A stretch of DNA of 64,000 nucleotides. Origin: Meloidogyne chitwoodi (Eukaryota > Nematoda > Chromadorea > Rhabditida > Meloidogynidae). This document shows positions 43,841 to 55,910 of the stretch, piece by piece. A model generated the notes under the pieces. That model ran no database searches, was not told the DNA's origin, and saw nothing but the letters and a program-made list of their open reading frames with translations. A program made the position numbers and the translations under genes. The stretch is from contig JACZZP010000011.1 in the NCBI GenBank assembly GCA_015183035.1, positions 558,001-622,000 on the forward strand, given 5' to 3'. How positions within the stretch are numbered: the stretch's first letter is position 1; each line of letters begins with the position of its first letter.

Positions 43841-44527
43841 TATCGTGCTAGGAAAATTGGGCAGTGGAAAGTTGGGCAGTGGAATATTGGGCAGTGGAAT
43901 ATTGGGCAGTGGAATATTGGGCAGTACTCGGAAAATTGGGCAGTGAAGAAACAGTACAAAAACATGAAAGAAAATACAAAAATACATGAAAAAAATGTTG
44001 TGTTACTAATGTATTTTTGTGTTTTCATGTATTTTTGTGTTTTTCATGTATTTTTGTGTTTTTCATGTATTTTTGTGTTTTTCATGTATTTTTGTGTTTT
44101 TCATGTATTTTTGTGTTTTCATGTATTTTTGTGTTTTTCATGTATTTTTGTGTTTTCATGTATTTTTGTGTTTTTCATGTATTTTTGTGTTTTTCATGTA
44201 TTTTTGTGTTTTCATGTATTTTTGTGTTTTTCATGTATTTTTGTGTTTTCATGTATTTTTGTGTTTTTCATGTATTTTTTTGTTTTTACTCAAAAATACA
44301 TTTTTGTGTTTTTCCAAAATGTATATTAAAAAACAAAATACAACACAAAAATGCGGCAAAAACACAAATACATCAAAAACACAAAAAATTTTATGTATTT
44401 TTGTATTTTCTTTATGTTTTTGTGCTGTTTCTTCACTGCCCAATTTTCCGAGTACTGCCCAATTTTCCACTGCCCAATATTCCACTGCCCAACTTTCCAC
44501 TGCCCAATTTTCCGGGAGCCCAATATA
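43841..44527. mobile_element. MITE with sub-repeated arms and an internal minisatellite
   Basis: The arms consist of GGGCAGTGGAATATT-type 16-17-nt repeats, four on the left. On the right are their inverted copies (43855-43940 against 44435-44515), with GGCAGTACTCGGAAAATTGG shared. Inner arms (AAAAACATGAAAGAAAATAC) are also inverted. The centre is an array of TTTTTGTGTTTTTCATGTA units of 18 or 19 nt. No protein-coding potential: the long frames inside are products of the repeat. Confidence 0.75.
44009..44290. repeat. 18/19-nt minisatellite, about 15 copies
   Basis: Head-to-tail TTTTTGTGTTTTTCATGTA (19 nt) mixed with an 18-nt form lacking one T. The 18/19 mix shifts frame repeatedly, which creates the long Phe/Val/Cys-rich open frames seen here in several frames. 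Confidence 0.85.
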
Positions 44528-45726
44528 TACAAATATAAAGTTTATTTTTTAGCAAAAGAAGAGAAAATGTAAATTATGTGCGCCACCAATCATTCAATAA
44601 ACGAGAGAACAAAATATAAGAGGAAAAAAATTGCAAAACCAAAATTTATTTTCCTCCAATTGGCAACCTGTTTATAAAAAATAATTTAGTATGTATAAAA
44701 GTGAGGAAAAATCAAAAATGTATTCATTCATTCAAAAGATCACAATTTTTAATAAAAATTTTTATTAAAACCAGAATTTTTTAAATCAAAATTTTTATTA
44801 AAATCATATTTTTTTAAACCTGAATTTTTTCAAATCAGAAGATGGAAAGAGACGGCTTAATCAAAGGGAAAGCTGTCCTATCTGTCATCTCTACAGATGT
44901 TACGATGGGGGTGGAAAAAAAGGACGGCTTAATCAAAGGAAAAAATCCCCTTTCCCCCTCACCCATCAACAAGTGTTACGATTTGCGTGGGTTAACTACT
45001 CATAGAAATATTGTATTTTTTAAAAGATTTTATATCGTATCGCATAAAACCGAACGATCTCCAGCTCTGATACATAGTATGAATGTTAATTGTTAATATT
45101 TAAATAGTAGAAAATAAAACTACAATAAAGAAAGAATTTGCTATGAAATAAAAGAAAAATTTACTAACAACTTTTAAAAATTAAAACTTAGTTTTCTTAT
45201 TCAATAGCAAAAAAGCACAATTAAAGTAGAGAACTTTTTGAAAAAACTATTTTTGCCTTTTTGAGCTAAAACATATTTAAAGTCCATTATGACATTTTTT
45301 AAAAATATTTTTGAAATTTTAGAGAAAAGTACCGATAAGTTTGAATTAATCAACAAATAACCTTAAATGTCTGACTATAATTATTAGATTTGTTCCAAAT
45401 TTTGGAGTTATAAATTTTAATTTAAACTCGTGTGTAAATTAATATATTTTAATCCGTGTTTTTGGTCTTGGTTTTGATCTTAGGTCTTGGTTATGTCTCG
45501 GGTCTTAGTTATTTTTGGTCTTGGAATAGCTCTAATAATTATTATTACTTTTTAAAAGTTGTGAATAAATTTTGAGGAAATTTTCCTTCTTAACTGAAAT
45601 AACTAGTATATAGATACTACATATAGATAAAAGAAAACGAAAAAAAATAAAGTCAAAAAATTTTAAAAAATAGAGCCTTTAACTCTTTTTTCTCTTCAAT
45701 TTCCACACCATAACACCGCCATCATC
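44528..45726. other. Spacer downstream of cluster copy 3
   Basis: No gene supported. A short direct duplication of ACGGCTTAATCAAAGG occurs at 44851 and 44923. The stretch 45105-45300 is homologous to 59000-59390, downstream of copy 6, and preserves the empty site of the MITE found there. Confidence 0.5.
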
Positions 45727-48700
45727 TCAGCCTCTACGGGATCCCTCACTTTCATCAGGACGACCGCGTCTACTAGGACCTCCTCCATTGCCATCATCAT
45801 CTCCATTTCTATTACGAGGACGGCGGCGTGTTCCACCACTAGGCCCAGTCTCATGACGACTACTCGAAGCTCTATGACGACTACTCGAAGCTCTATGACG
45901 ACTACTTGAAGCTCTATGACGACTTACACCATCATCATTTTCAATAAAAATCTTTAAAAAAAATATTTAAGATGATTTAAATTATAATAATATTTTTGTT
46001 TTGTTGTTTTGAACTAACGAAAATTGCTACCCAATAAATAATAATATAAACTTGTCGGTTTCATTTCGGCAATATACCGTTTGAATATAAAATGCCTACA
46101 TTGTGTATTTAATAAACAACCTCTCGAATCTGTGGTGGAATATATGATCCATCATTCAATTGAATACCTTGTGTAGCTGAGGTATATTCTAGAGTATTCT
46201 CGTTAAATTTTGTCATTTGTGTAATCAATTGTGGATTTATATAATATTTTAGTAGTTTAACTTCTAAATCATCAGTAACAAAACCAGAAAAGTAAATACA
46301 GTAAAGATTGTACGTATTTGGTTTGTTAGGAATTAGACAATGCTCAAAATGTGCAAGTTCCTCAGAAGTTAGTAGTTTATTATCCTCATCATTTTCTAAA
46401 AATTTTAAATAAATAATTAAAAAAAAATTTTTTAGAATAAAACAATTATTTTATTATTTAATTCGTAATATATAAATTACCTTGGAATGTAAAAACAATC
46501 TTTTTTATGAAACTAAAAATAAATTCGTATGTTTCGTTTAATTCAAAACGAAGAGGAATTGCAAAGCTATCCACTTCATCTTTTAGTTTTTTCATAACTG
46601 AAAATATTAAATAAAAATATTTTAAAAAAATAAAATATTTAAAAAAATTAAATTACTCATAATATTTGGGATAAAATTGAAAATTGTTGCTTCATTTGTA
46701 AATATTTCATATAGTTCATTAGCTTTCAATTCGAATTCATCAAACAAATAAATATATTGATAAATTGATATTTTTTCTCTAAAAAATAAATATTTAAATG
46801 TTTTAAAAATATATTTAATTTAACAAATAATAGAGCCCAGACAAATGTGTCTGTCAGTTTATTCGTTTAAAAACCGAAACCGACCGAGCCGAGCTTCACT
46901 AAATAATGAACTATTTATATTTTTAGATATTTAAAAGGTCATGACTTTCTTTTCAAATTTTTTTTGAAAAATTTGTTTAATTCTTATTTATAAATTATTA
47001 ACATGTTTTATAATTTAATTAAGTTTTGGCCTTTTTTCTAAACATAGACTCACTTAATCAAAAAAAACTTTAACTTTTTTATTTTTTAATTAAAGTGATA
47101 AAATCAAATAAAAATATTGGGTTATAAACAAAATCAACTCAATTAGGTATTTTGTCTGTAAATCTTCAGTGAAATGAAATTTTTAATTAAAAAAGATAAA
47201 AAAATGATAATTCCACAAACTTTGTATTTAGAATGCCTTCGAAGAATTTAAGATAAGAATCTGGCCTTGCCTCATGTTGAATAAATAACATGATAAGTCT
47301 TCTTGTCAATACAATTAATTTATGGAAATGAAATAAATTTTTATCTTTTTGTGGAATAGTAGGTATAAAACGTTGTAAAAGTAGATTTAATTGAACATCT
47401 CTAAATATAATATATTTATTTTTTAAATATTTTTTCAATGTTATTATATTCTCATTTCTCTATAAATCATACAAATTTTTCAATTTTAAATTTAAATCTT
47501 AAAATAAAATTTTTAATTTTACAAACTCAATGTTTCCTAATGCAGCACGAATATAATTTTCAATTTGTTGTCCAGTTTGTATCTCAATTGTTAAGCCATG
47601 TTCTGCCAAAATTTGTTCATAATGAGCATCACTTGTATTTTTAATTTTAATTAAACGTTTAGTGATATATTTAATTTTTGCAGATTTATTCGATCTGTAC
47701 ATACTTTCAGTTATGTGATTTTGGTAATTAACAAGAACAACATTAAAATAACCAATAATCTTTAAATGTGTTTTATATACAATTGTTGGCTCTAATGCAC
47801 AATATACGTCCAATCGACTTTTGTGCGTCCAATCGACTATTATACGTCCAATCAAATTTTTATACGTCCATTGAAATTTTATACGTCCAAACGATTTTGC
47901 AAGGAATTAGAGTTCATTTAGTGATTACATGAATACGTCCCGGTCACTAAGGGTCCCTTTTTTAGTTTTTAAAAAAATATGAAATCCGGTCCACTTTTCA
48001 GCCTTATTTTTTTAAAAAAACTGAAAAAGGGACCCTTAAACATGACCGGGACCAATTCCCGTAATCACTAAATGAGACTCTAATTCATTGACAAAATCGT
48101 TTGAACGTATAAAATTTCATTGGACGTATAAAAATTTGATTGGACGTATAATAGTCGATTGGACGAATGAAAGTTGTTTGGACGCATATTGTGCATTAGA
48201 GCCCAATAGTTTTACAAAATTAAAATTCTATTAATCTGCCCGTATATTATTTAAATTCGGAATGGGCCAAAATGAACTCTGGATCATCTATTAAGTGCTA
48301 GCAATTAACCCAGAACTATAGTTTCTTGATAGTTTTAGCACATTTTCTGTTCTATCAAATAGTACCATGAACTCATAAAATTACTTAATCGTTCATTTAT
48401 TGTTGGCGCTCAATAGCGCCATAAACCATTTAAAATAAACTTAAAAATAAATAAAATTTAAAAAAATACATGTTTAATTTTAAAATCAAAACTATTTGAT
48501 AAACTTGTGGCATTTAATTGTTCAGAGTCCATTAATACATGAACTTTTCTAAGAGTAATAATATTCTCAATTGAGTCAGCTGTTTGTTTTACATTTATTT
48601 CCATTTCGTTAATAATTTTAATTAGCAAAGACAATTCTGTAAGCGAAAACACAATTGTGTTGTCAGATGATCGACTAGAACTAGCGTGCATACTCCCTAT

Positions 48701-49181
48701 TTTTATTAAAATTATAAAAACAATTTAAAAGTAACACAAATCTAAATTTTCACTAAGGTTGTCATTTCCTGAAGAAATAGTAGATATAAGGAACTTAGAA
48801 CCAAATCGAAAATTTTCTAGTATCTGGCGCCTTTTTTCGGTTCTGAATATCCAAAACGACAACTTTAGTTTATTAATCATAAATTTAAATATTTTTAAAT
48901 AAATATAGGTATGTTGGAATATTTAAAAAATAAACCAAATATAGTTATTTCTATTAATTATTTGATTAAATATCTGTTTGACAGATTTTAGTGAAAAAAG
49001 AATATAAAAATATGTATTTTATTTAAATTTTTTGAATGTAAGGTAAAAATAAATAAATATTAATTTAAATTAATTTTATTTTAAATTTACCAGGAGCATT
49101 GTGCATTCCAATAGTCATATTTTGAGTTAAATATAAAACAAAAAAGAACAAAAGAAATGTTAAAAAATTTGAAATAATCAT
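45727..49181 (-). CDS. Cluster family copy 3, intact, eight exons, 489 aa
   Basis: Minus-strand exons 49181-49091, 48696-48470, 47759-47527, 47400-47221, 46778-46657, 46597-46481, 46395-46121 and 45951-45727 total 1470 nt with no lesion. Phases are 1-0-2-2-1-1-0. Exon 1 is the signal peptide (MIISNFLTFLLFFFVLYLTQ). Exon 2 has VFSLTELSLLIKIINE, and exon 3 starts IIGYFNVVLVNYQ. Exon 4 has KDKNLFHFHKLIVLTRRL and exon 7 has SYIPPQIRE. Exon 8 begins with three 7-residue units SSRHRAS (21-nt DNA repeats), then acidic/Gly/Arg tail. A secreted protein of unknown function. The promoter block lies at 49388-49470. A 430-nt inverted-repeat element sits in intron 2. Confidence 0.8.
47788..48211. mobile_element. 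Inverted-repeat element built of TACGTCC repeats, in intron 2 of copy 3
   Basis: Ends GGCTCTAATGCACAATAT and its inverse. Arms hold repeats of (T/A)TATACGTCCAATCGA spaced 16-19 nt. Flanks CAATTGTT (left) and CAATAGTT (right) look like an 8-bp duplication with one change. A second palindrome is nested inside (about 47905-48085: TAGAGTTCATTTAGTGATTAC ... GTAATCACTAAATGAGACTCTA), itself containing GGGTCCC arms. Confidence 0.7.
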
Positions 49182-50467
49182 TTTATTAAAAAAAATTTTG
49201 ACAAATTTCTAAAAAATATTTTTTAAAAATTAAATATGCTTTGGAATTATAACAGAAATTCTCTTAATTAAATTAACTTTAATTAATTTTAAAAAAATGG
49301 CCAAATAATAGCTAAATAAATTTACCTTAATTAAGAGGATAGAATTTAAAAGGGGAAATTTTTAAAATGATTTTTAGAGAAATGAAGAGCTATTTATTAA
49401 CAAAGAATTGGGGAGTACTTTTCTTGACTTCTTATTGTTGGCAGTATTGACACACAGGCATTTCCGGAAAGCGACGATTTTGAAATTATAAGCGGATATA
49501 GGTGAAGAGTAGAGAAATTAAAAAAAAAAAAAAGATTAATAGAGAGACATACAAAAAAATCTTTTTTTTTAATTTGCTTAATTAGATATAAAGGAGTAAG
49601 TATTAAAAGACGTGTGCTTTCTCTATAGCTGATAAGAATGTTAGAGAGTAGGATATCACGAATTTTAAATGCTAATTAGCTGAATCCCATGATTTGTAAT
49701 ACCAGCTCTCCTTTTAATAAAATCAAGTATGCCTAGATTTTTTTGTATTACTTTTTGAGAGTTGAAATATTTAGATGAACTTTAGATCTATTTTTGATTT
49801 ATTGTCTTTAAATTACTAATTAATATTCCATATTTGAGAGGGGTAGAAATCAGGGATGGGCAAAATTGAAAGTTAAATACGAGCAACGAAAAGACGAATA
49901 AAAAAGCTGAAAAAATTGCCTAAGATATATAATATAAAATCATAAAAAATTCGGTAAAATAAGATATGTTGACCTTTTATTTATTTAGTCAACACGAGAA
50001 TATAATATAATTATGTATGAAACGAAATAAGGTTTAATTAACCGAAATGCAAAGGCCATTTTCTAACAAAAATTATAGGAAAAATTCTCTAAACTACTAA
50101 CTCTGATTATGACTTAAAATAATAATTAATTTTCCCAATCAAAAATTATACAAGAAAATTTTTTTTTAATTTTAAAACTTAAAATATACCTCAAAAGCTC
50201 CACTATATCATAATTGATTTTTATTGAAAAAAGAGGAATTATATTATAAATTAAGGGATTAAGCCTGACGCTGATCTATCTTACTCTAATTTTCTTACTT
50301 TATGTCTGACACTTGTAGAATAGCTGCTAATATAAAGGAAGAAGAGGAACTAACTTATTGTAATCTTCACTTCCTTATCGATGTTTTCCATAAATAAATT
50401 TCTTGCAAAAAAATTTATTTCCATTTTTTTCATTTATCTATCATTCACATAATTTAATTTATTTATA
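49182..50467. other. Divergent spacer between copies 3 and 4
   Basis: Holds both promoters. From 49852, CAGGGATGGGCAAAATTGAAAG is one terminus of the MITE family seen complete at 61509-61823, but no matching right end is seen. 50210-50460 resembles the 5' flank of copy 1. Confidence 0.5.
49388..49470 (-). promoter_or_regulatory. Conserved upstream block of cluster copy 3
   Basis: On the minus strand reads ATGCCTGTGTGTCAATACTG, CCAACAATAAGAAGTCAAGA, AAAGTACTCCCC, TTTGTTAATAAATAGCTCTTC. About 207 nt upstream of the start codon. Confidence 0.65.
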
Positions 50468-50560
50468 TCGGAAATGCTTTCTGGAAATGCTTGTGAGTGC
50501 CAACAACAAGGAAGTTAAGAAAGTACTTCCCAATTCGTTATTAATAAATAGCCTCTTGAT
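50468..50560 (+). promoter_or_regulatory. Conserved upstream block of cluster copy 4
   Basis: AATGCTTGTGAGTGCCAACA, AGGAAGTTAAGAAAGTACTT and TTATTAATAAATAGCCTCTT. More diverged than in copies 1-3, and with longer spacing to the start (about 225 nt). Confidence 0.6.
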
Positions 50561-50777
50561 TTAAACTAAAAATCCATTCATTCTTCTCAAAATTTCTCTT
50601 CTTCAATTCTATTTTCAATTAATTTAAATAAATCTATTTTATATTATTTCCCATATAAAATAAAAATTAGTTATAAATTTAATTTTAATTAAGAAAATTT
50701 CTTTTAAATTCTAAGGCATATTTAATTTTATAAGAAATATTTTTAGAAATTTGTAATTGAAAAAAGATATAATTAAA

Positions 50778-53562
50778 ATGATTATTTCAAATTTTTTAAA
50801 ATTCCTTTTGTTATTTTTTGTTTTAATTTTACTTCAAGAAATGACTGTTGGAATGCGCAATGCTCCTGGTATATTTAAAATAAAATTAATTTTTTATTAC
50901 TGTATAAAAACCTTGAAAAAATAAAAATTTAAAAAGTAAATTATATTTTATTTTCTTTTTTATTTCATTAAAAAATCGATCAATGCATTATTATTTTTTA
51001 CAAACAAATAAAAATAGTATACCTACTATGTACTATATTTACCTATAAAGTTTTAAAATTTCAAGTCCATACAAAGTCTTATTATTAGTCTAAAATATTT
51101 TTATAAATATAAAAAACAAATTTTTAAGTTAATATACAAACTGATTTAGGTCAACCATCTACCAATTTAAACACTTTTACGCTTACGGAATTGTCATTTT
51201 TGATTCAAATTTTGGAAATAATTGAAATAGATTATGTATCCGAGATTTACATGAAAAAGATTTAATTGTAACTCGACGAAAATTACAAAATATTCTTTTA
51301 GTAAATGGAAAGAAAGTAATAGACAGAGAATATGAAGATCAACAAGATTATCATCAGATGAAAGTTATTAAAAATATAAAAAAAATATATGGAAAGATTG
51401 AATCGGTATTATTTAAAATTAAAATACAAAGATATATAATTTCAGAACTTATATTAATTTATTGTTTGTAGTTAAAGAAAGTAATAGGATCAGACAGTAA
51501 AGTACTCAACTTCAATTAATTTTTAATTTAATTAAGTAAATTAATATAAAATTTTTAAGTTATTTGGACATTTTGATATTTTTTATCGATATTATCGAGA
51601 TGACATTACCCAATATTACAATGTACAAAGAAATCAACCAAAAGATCAAATCAGAGAGGAAAGAATTAATTTTATTTATGATAGGCTTATTGACTATGGA
51701 ATATTTTTGACAGATGAAAATTATCAATTATTTTTGCAGAATTGTCATGTTGGCAGTGTAATGATTGTAATAGATGATGATAATAATGAACAAATGTTCC
51801 CAGATTTAAATTCATTATGGAAATTTAAGTAAAAAAAATATTTTTAATTTTACTAAATAACAAATAGAGTTGCGCCGGGGGACCACAGGAAACTTTTCGG
51901 GGAATATTTGGAACGGGGAGTGACGGGGAAAATTAAAAAATCCAAATTCCTCAGGTTCGGGGACGGGGAACAACCTTAATAACAAACCTTATTTTTGAGT
52001 TTATGAAATAAAATAGAATAATTAAGGGTTTTTTACATTTATGTATTTAATAAAATATCGCGAAAGCAAAGTTTTAACATAAAATAGGTACTTTCTAACC
52101 TTTTTACATTACCCGAAAAATTATAAATAATTTTTCTGCTATTTATTCTGAAACGAGATGAAATTATTTATGTGATTTATTCCGTCAACAATCTTTCCCT
52201 TATTATTGAGTTTTGATAAAATAATTTTTTTTTAATAAAAATTTAGTAGCAAACAATTCTCCACTCTTTTCAATGTTTTACTATATCCATCTCAAAAAGA
52301 AATAAATTTATTATTTTTATATTATTTATATGCAATAGTACGAACACTTATAATATCTTTTATAAGAGATAACGGAAATAATGTGATACAACGTTTCAAT
52401 AGATTAGCACAGATTCACAATCAAACTGAGTAAGTTTTGATTAAGAGTAGGATAAAATTGTGTGAGATTTAATTTTTAATTAAAATTAAAATTAACAAAA
52501 ATAAATGGGTTTTCTATCTAAAAATTCAAAAAGAATTAAATTATTTGAATAAAAGTTTAACAAAATAAATTTAAAAATGTTAAAAATTGTCTAAATAATA
52601 TTTTAGAGGACCATTTAATAGACAAATTTCAATTGTTGAATATATGAGAGAATTTGATGGAATTGATGTTCACGCAACTAAATTATACAATACATTGCAA
52701 GGATTACGTATTTTTAGTAAATTTATTTTTTTTTTAATAGGAAAAAAAATTGGACTAAACCTAAGAAATTAGTGGGTTCAAATACTCTTTATAATAGAAC
52801 ATCCCTTGAAATGTTAGAGAATATTAGATTATCTCAGAGAATATTCTAATAAATTGATAATACTGCGAGGACTTAAAAAATAGAAGAAACGATTATTTGA
52901 TCATCTAATTTAATTGTTTAAGCTTTTCTTGATAACACGGATGATTTGAATAACGTAATAAATTTTGTTAGAACGATTGATATAACTTCAGCAACTTTAA
53001 TCCAAAGATATCCAGTGAGATTTGTCCTTGCTGACTATGAAAACATAAATAGAATTTATGATTACATTCCATTGATTTTTACTGTTGAAAGTAATTTTAC
53101 TAAAAAAAATTTAAATAAAAAAGTAAATATTTTAAAAATTTAAGAATCTGTTGATAATAGTCCAATAACTAGAGGAGAATATAATGAGTTATTACGTTAT
53201 CGAATAGGAAATCGGACAAGATTTTTTGATTTATATAGACTTTATTTTTCTAATTATCTTTCAACTAATAACAACCTTCGAAGAAAAATAGAAGAAAAAT
53301 ATATAAATAAATCATTAATTGAAGCAGTTATAATTGGAGATATTGCTTATGATCCTAGTCGAAATGAATTTGTTGAATATGGAGATATAGAAATAAATAT
53401 TCCACCAAAAATTAGACCGGTTAAATTCTTAAACAGATAATTATTTCATTAAATAAATTTATAAAGATTAAAATTCCAAATCCATATCTTGAACGTCAAC
53501 CTGATGCCAGAAATGAAGGAAATAGAGGTTCTCATACAAGTGGTCGTCGTACTGGGGATTGA
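50778..53562 (+). pseudogene. Cluster family copy 4, frameshift in exon 2, shortened tail
   Basis: Exons 50778-50868, 51129-51405, 51560-51828, 52247-52429, 52607-52716, 52923-53090, 53145-53419 and 53467-53562. Exon 1 is the family signal peptide. Exon 2 reads LTELSFLIQILEIIEIDYV, then meets a stop. Shifting by one near 51240 restores a long family-like frame (HEKDLIVTRRKLQNILLVN) to the donor. Exons 3-7 are fully open and serve as the best reference for copy 1. The last exon is short (IKIPNPYLERQPDARNEGNR, RG-rich) and ends TGA 53562. Degenerate tail codons follow with a second stop. Probably a recent pseudogene, unless the indel is a sequencing fault. Confidence 0.72.
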
Positions 53563-54129
53563 AATGACAGAGGGAGGGGATCCAACGGAAGCTGACGTAA
53601 AGATGGAAACGGAAATGAAAATTGAGGAAAGAAAAAATTGAATATGCCAAAAAGGTTCTTTATTTTTTAAAATTTCCTTTCTTTTTATATTTTAAATATT
53701 TTTTACTCTATTATTTGACATTTAAATCTATTTTTCTTTTAAAGATTCATTTTCAGTTATATTAAGGCAAAAGTTCGCATAATTTATTAGAAAATTGAAA
53801 AAAAAAATCCATTTTTTCAGATCGATTTTTTAATTTTCTTGTTATTTTCTAAAAAACATTAAACTATTTCAAAAAATCCGAATTAAGTTCAAAATATTAG
53901 ATAAAAACATAAAGTGCTCGTCGCTCCTTTTTAAAAAAGTTTGGGATAAATATTTTGCAGACATTTTCCTTTTCATAAGTGAAAATAGTATGTATACTTT
54001 TGATAACCAATTATCTCTATTTTAGATACTTTTTGACTATCATTTCTTTCCTTTTATATTATTTATTATCTTTATTTTTAACTCAATATTTTATTTAAAA
54101 TTACCAAAAAAAAACCTCTTAGATTGTTA

Positions 54130-54200
54130 AACGTTAAGTTCATTTTCTTGGCTTTTATTCCTCAGAGCATTTTTGATAAAAATTCATTTAATGTTTATTG
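54130..54200 (+). promoter_or_regulatory. Conserved downstream hairpin block after copy 4
   Basis: CTTGG...CAGAG variant at 54146-54167, with GCATTTTTGATAAAA kept. The stem is weakened here, matching the decayed state of this copy. Confidence 0.45.
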
Positions 54201-54587
54201 TTTTATTTAAAATATAAACGGAAAAATTTATCTAATAAATAAAAAAAAAAGAAATATATTTACTTAAAAATATATTTTTAAATAATTTTTTATATTTTGA
54301 AAAAAAAGTTACAATTTTTATTATCTGTAATAAGGAAATAAATATGAAATTCTTTCCACATAAATTTTATTATTTGATTTTTACAGGTATGTTGTTTGTT
54401 GATATTTTTGAATTTATTATTTTAGTCATTATTAAATATTTTTAATTTTATTTAAAAATATTTATTTTTCTTCATATTAAATTTAAAATAATTTTTAATA
54501 TTTTTTCGTTTATAATAATTCTAAAAAATTTATTTAAATTTTAAAAAATTAATTAGTTGCTCAATTTAAATAAATAATTTATTATAA

Positions 54588-55440
54588 ATGTATAAAATAA
54601 TTAAAATAATTTTAATAATTTCTTTTCAAATTATAATTTCACTTTCTGATGATTTTGAAGATTGTGACTGTCCTTCAGATGATACTCCTATAGTTGTTGA
54701 GAATGTGGTCAGATTAAATTTTTAAAATTAAAAAAAAAAATTTTTAAATTAAGAGAAACAAAGAAAAAGTTGATTTTGATGATTGTTTTGGTATTGGTTT
54801 TAATCCCCCTAAACATATAAAAATAGATGTTTTATTAATTAAACCAGCGTCATATGGATTTTCTTTAAGTAACTCTTCAGGGAGTGCAGTCTTTACTTTA
54901 AGATTTACAGGAAGAAGTCTTGTAAGTTTTAATTTTAATTTTTTAAATAATATTATATATTTTCTCAAGTAAAAATACTTTTGAAAACCTCTGAGTAATT
55001 AATAAACAAGAGAAGAAATTATTTAAAAAAATAATAATAATACCTTTATTATTAATATTTTAAAAATTGAAAAATATTTTATTATAATTTTTAATTTAAA
55101 AATTATTTAAGTAATTTGTGTAGGTTAATATTGACGGAGGTGGACATTTTTATTTTGAAAAAGGACAAGAATATTCAATTGATTTGTATGCGCAACCAAA
55201 TAAAACAATTAAGGTAAATTTAAATAATAAATATTTTAAAGAATTGTTTTTAATTAAAAGGTCATTTCTCATTTGATAAATTTATAATTATATTATTTTT
55301 AGATTATTTTAACTAAACCAGACAATAATTCATCTGTTCCTTATTACCATACTTCTGATAAAGATCTTAGTAGTGCATCAATGCTTGTAGCATTAAATGG
55401 GAATGGTCAATTTGGTAAAATTACATTTTATAAAGAATAA
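54588..55440 (+). CDS. Secreted protein of unknown function, four exons, 171 aa
   Basis: Exons 54588-54707, 54754-54921, 55124-55213 and 55303-55440 are all phase 0 and total 516 nt. The N-terminus YKIIKIILIISFQIIISLSD is a signal peptide. An acidic segment with CDC and DDC cysteines follows (three cysteines in the mature part). The rest looks like a small all-beta domain (KIDVLLIKPASYGFSLSNSS, VFTLRFTGRSLVNIDGGGHF, EYSIDLYAQP) ending KITFYKE. It is unrelated to the neighbouring family but sits inside its cluster between copies 4 and 5. No lesion; not recognised. Confidence 0.7.
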
Positions 55441-55910
55441 AATTAATTAAATAATAAAATAAAAATTTTAAATAAATTTAATTTATCAATTTTTAACTTC
55501 TCTAAAGTTATTTTATATTAGAAAGTGTCGTTCCATTTGAGGTGTACGATGTTCAAAAGAAGGAAAAATTAATTAATTATTTACAGAAAATAAAAATAAT
55601 TAAATAAATTTATTAATTTAAAAATCCAATAAAAATAAAAATGAAGACAAGTTTAAAATTAATTAAATTATGTTATATATTACATACCTAGCTATGTAAA
55701 GTTGCATCGAAATAAAAAAAAAATTATCGAAACTCAAATAAATTTCAAAAATTGAAGTCAAGAATTTAAGAATTTTCTATTTTTTCTTATAACTCTAAAT
55801 TTAGATCAAAATAAATATAAATTTAGAAAAATTATTTAAAACATTTCAGTTAAAAAAAATCTTATATATGTAGTAATTTTAATAAAAATAAATAAATATT
55901 TAAAATAAAA

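Noticed and set aside
43712..44552. Several long open frames (up to 205 codons) rich in Phe, Cys and Val
   Set aside because: They are translations of the 18/19-nt minisatellite and the MITE arms, and overlap each other in three frames.
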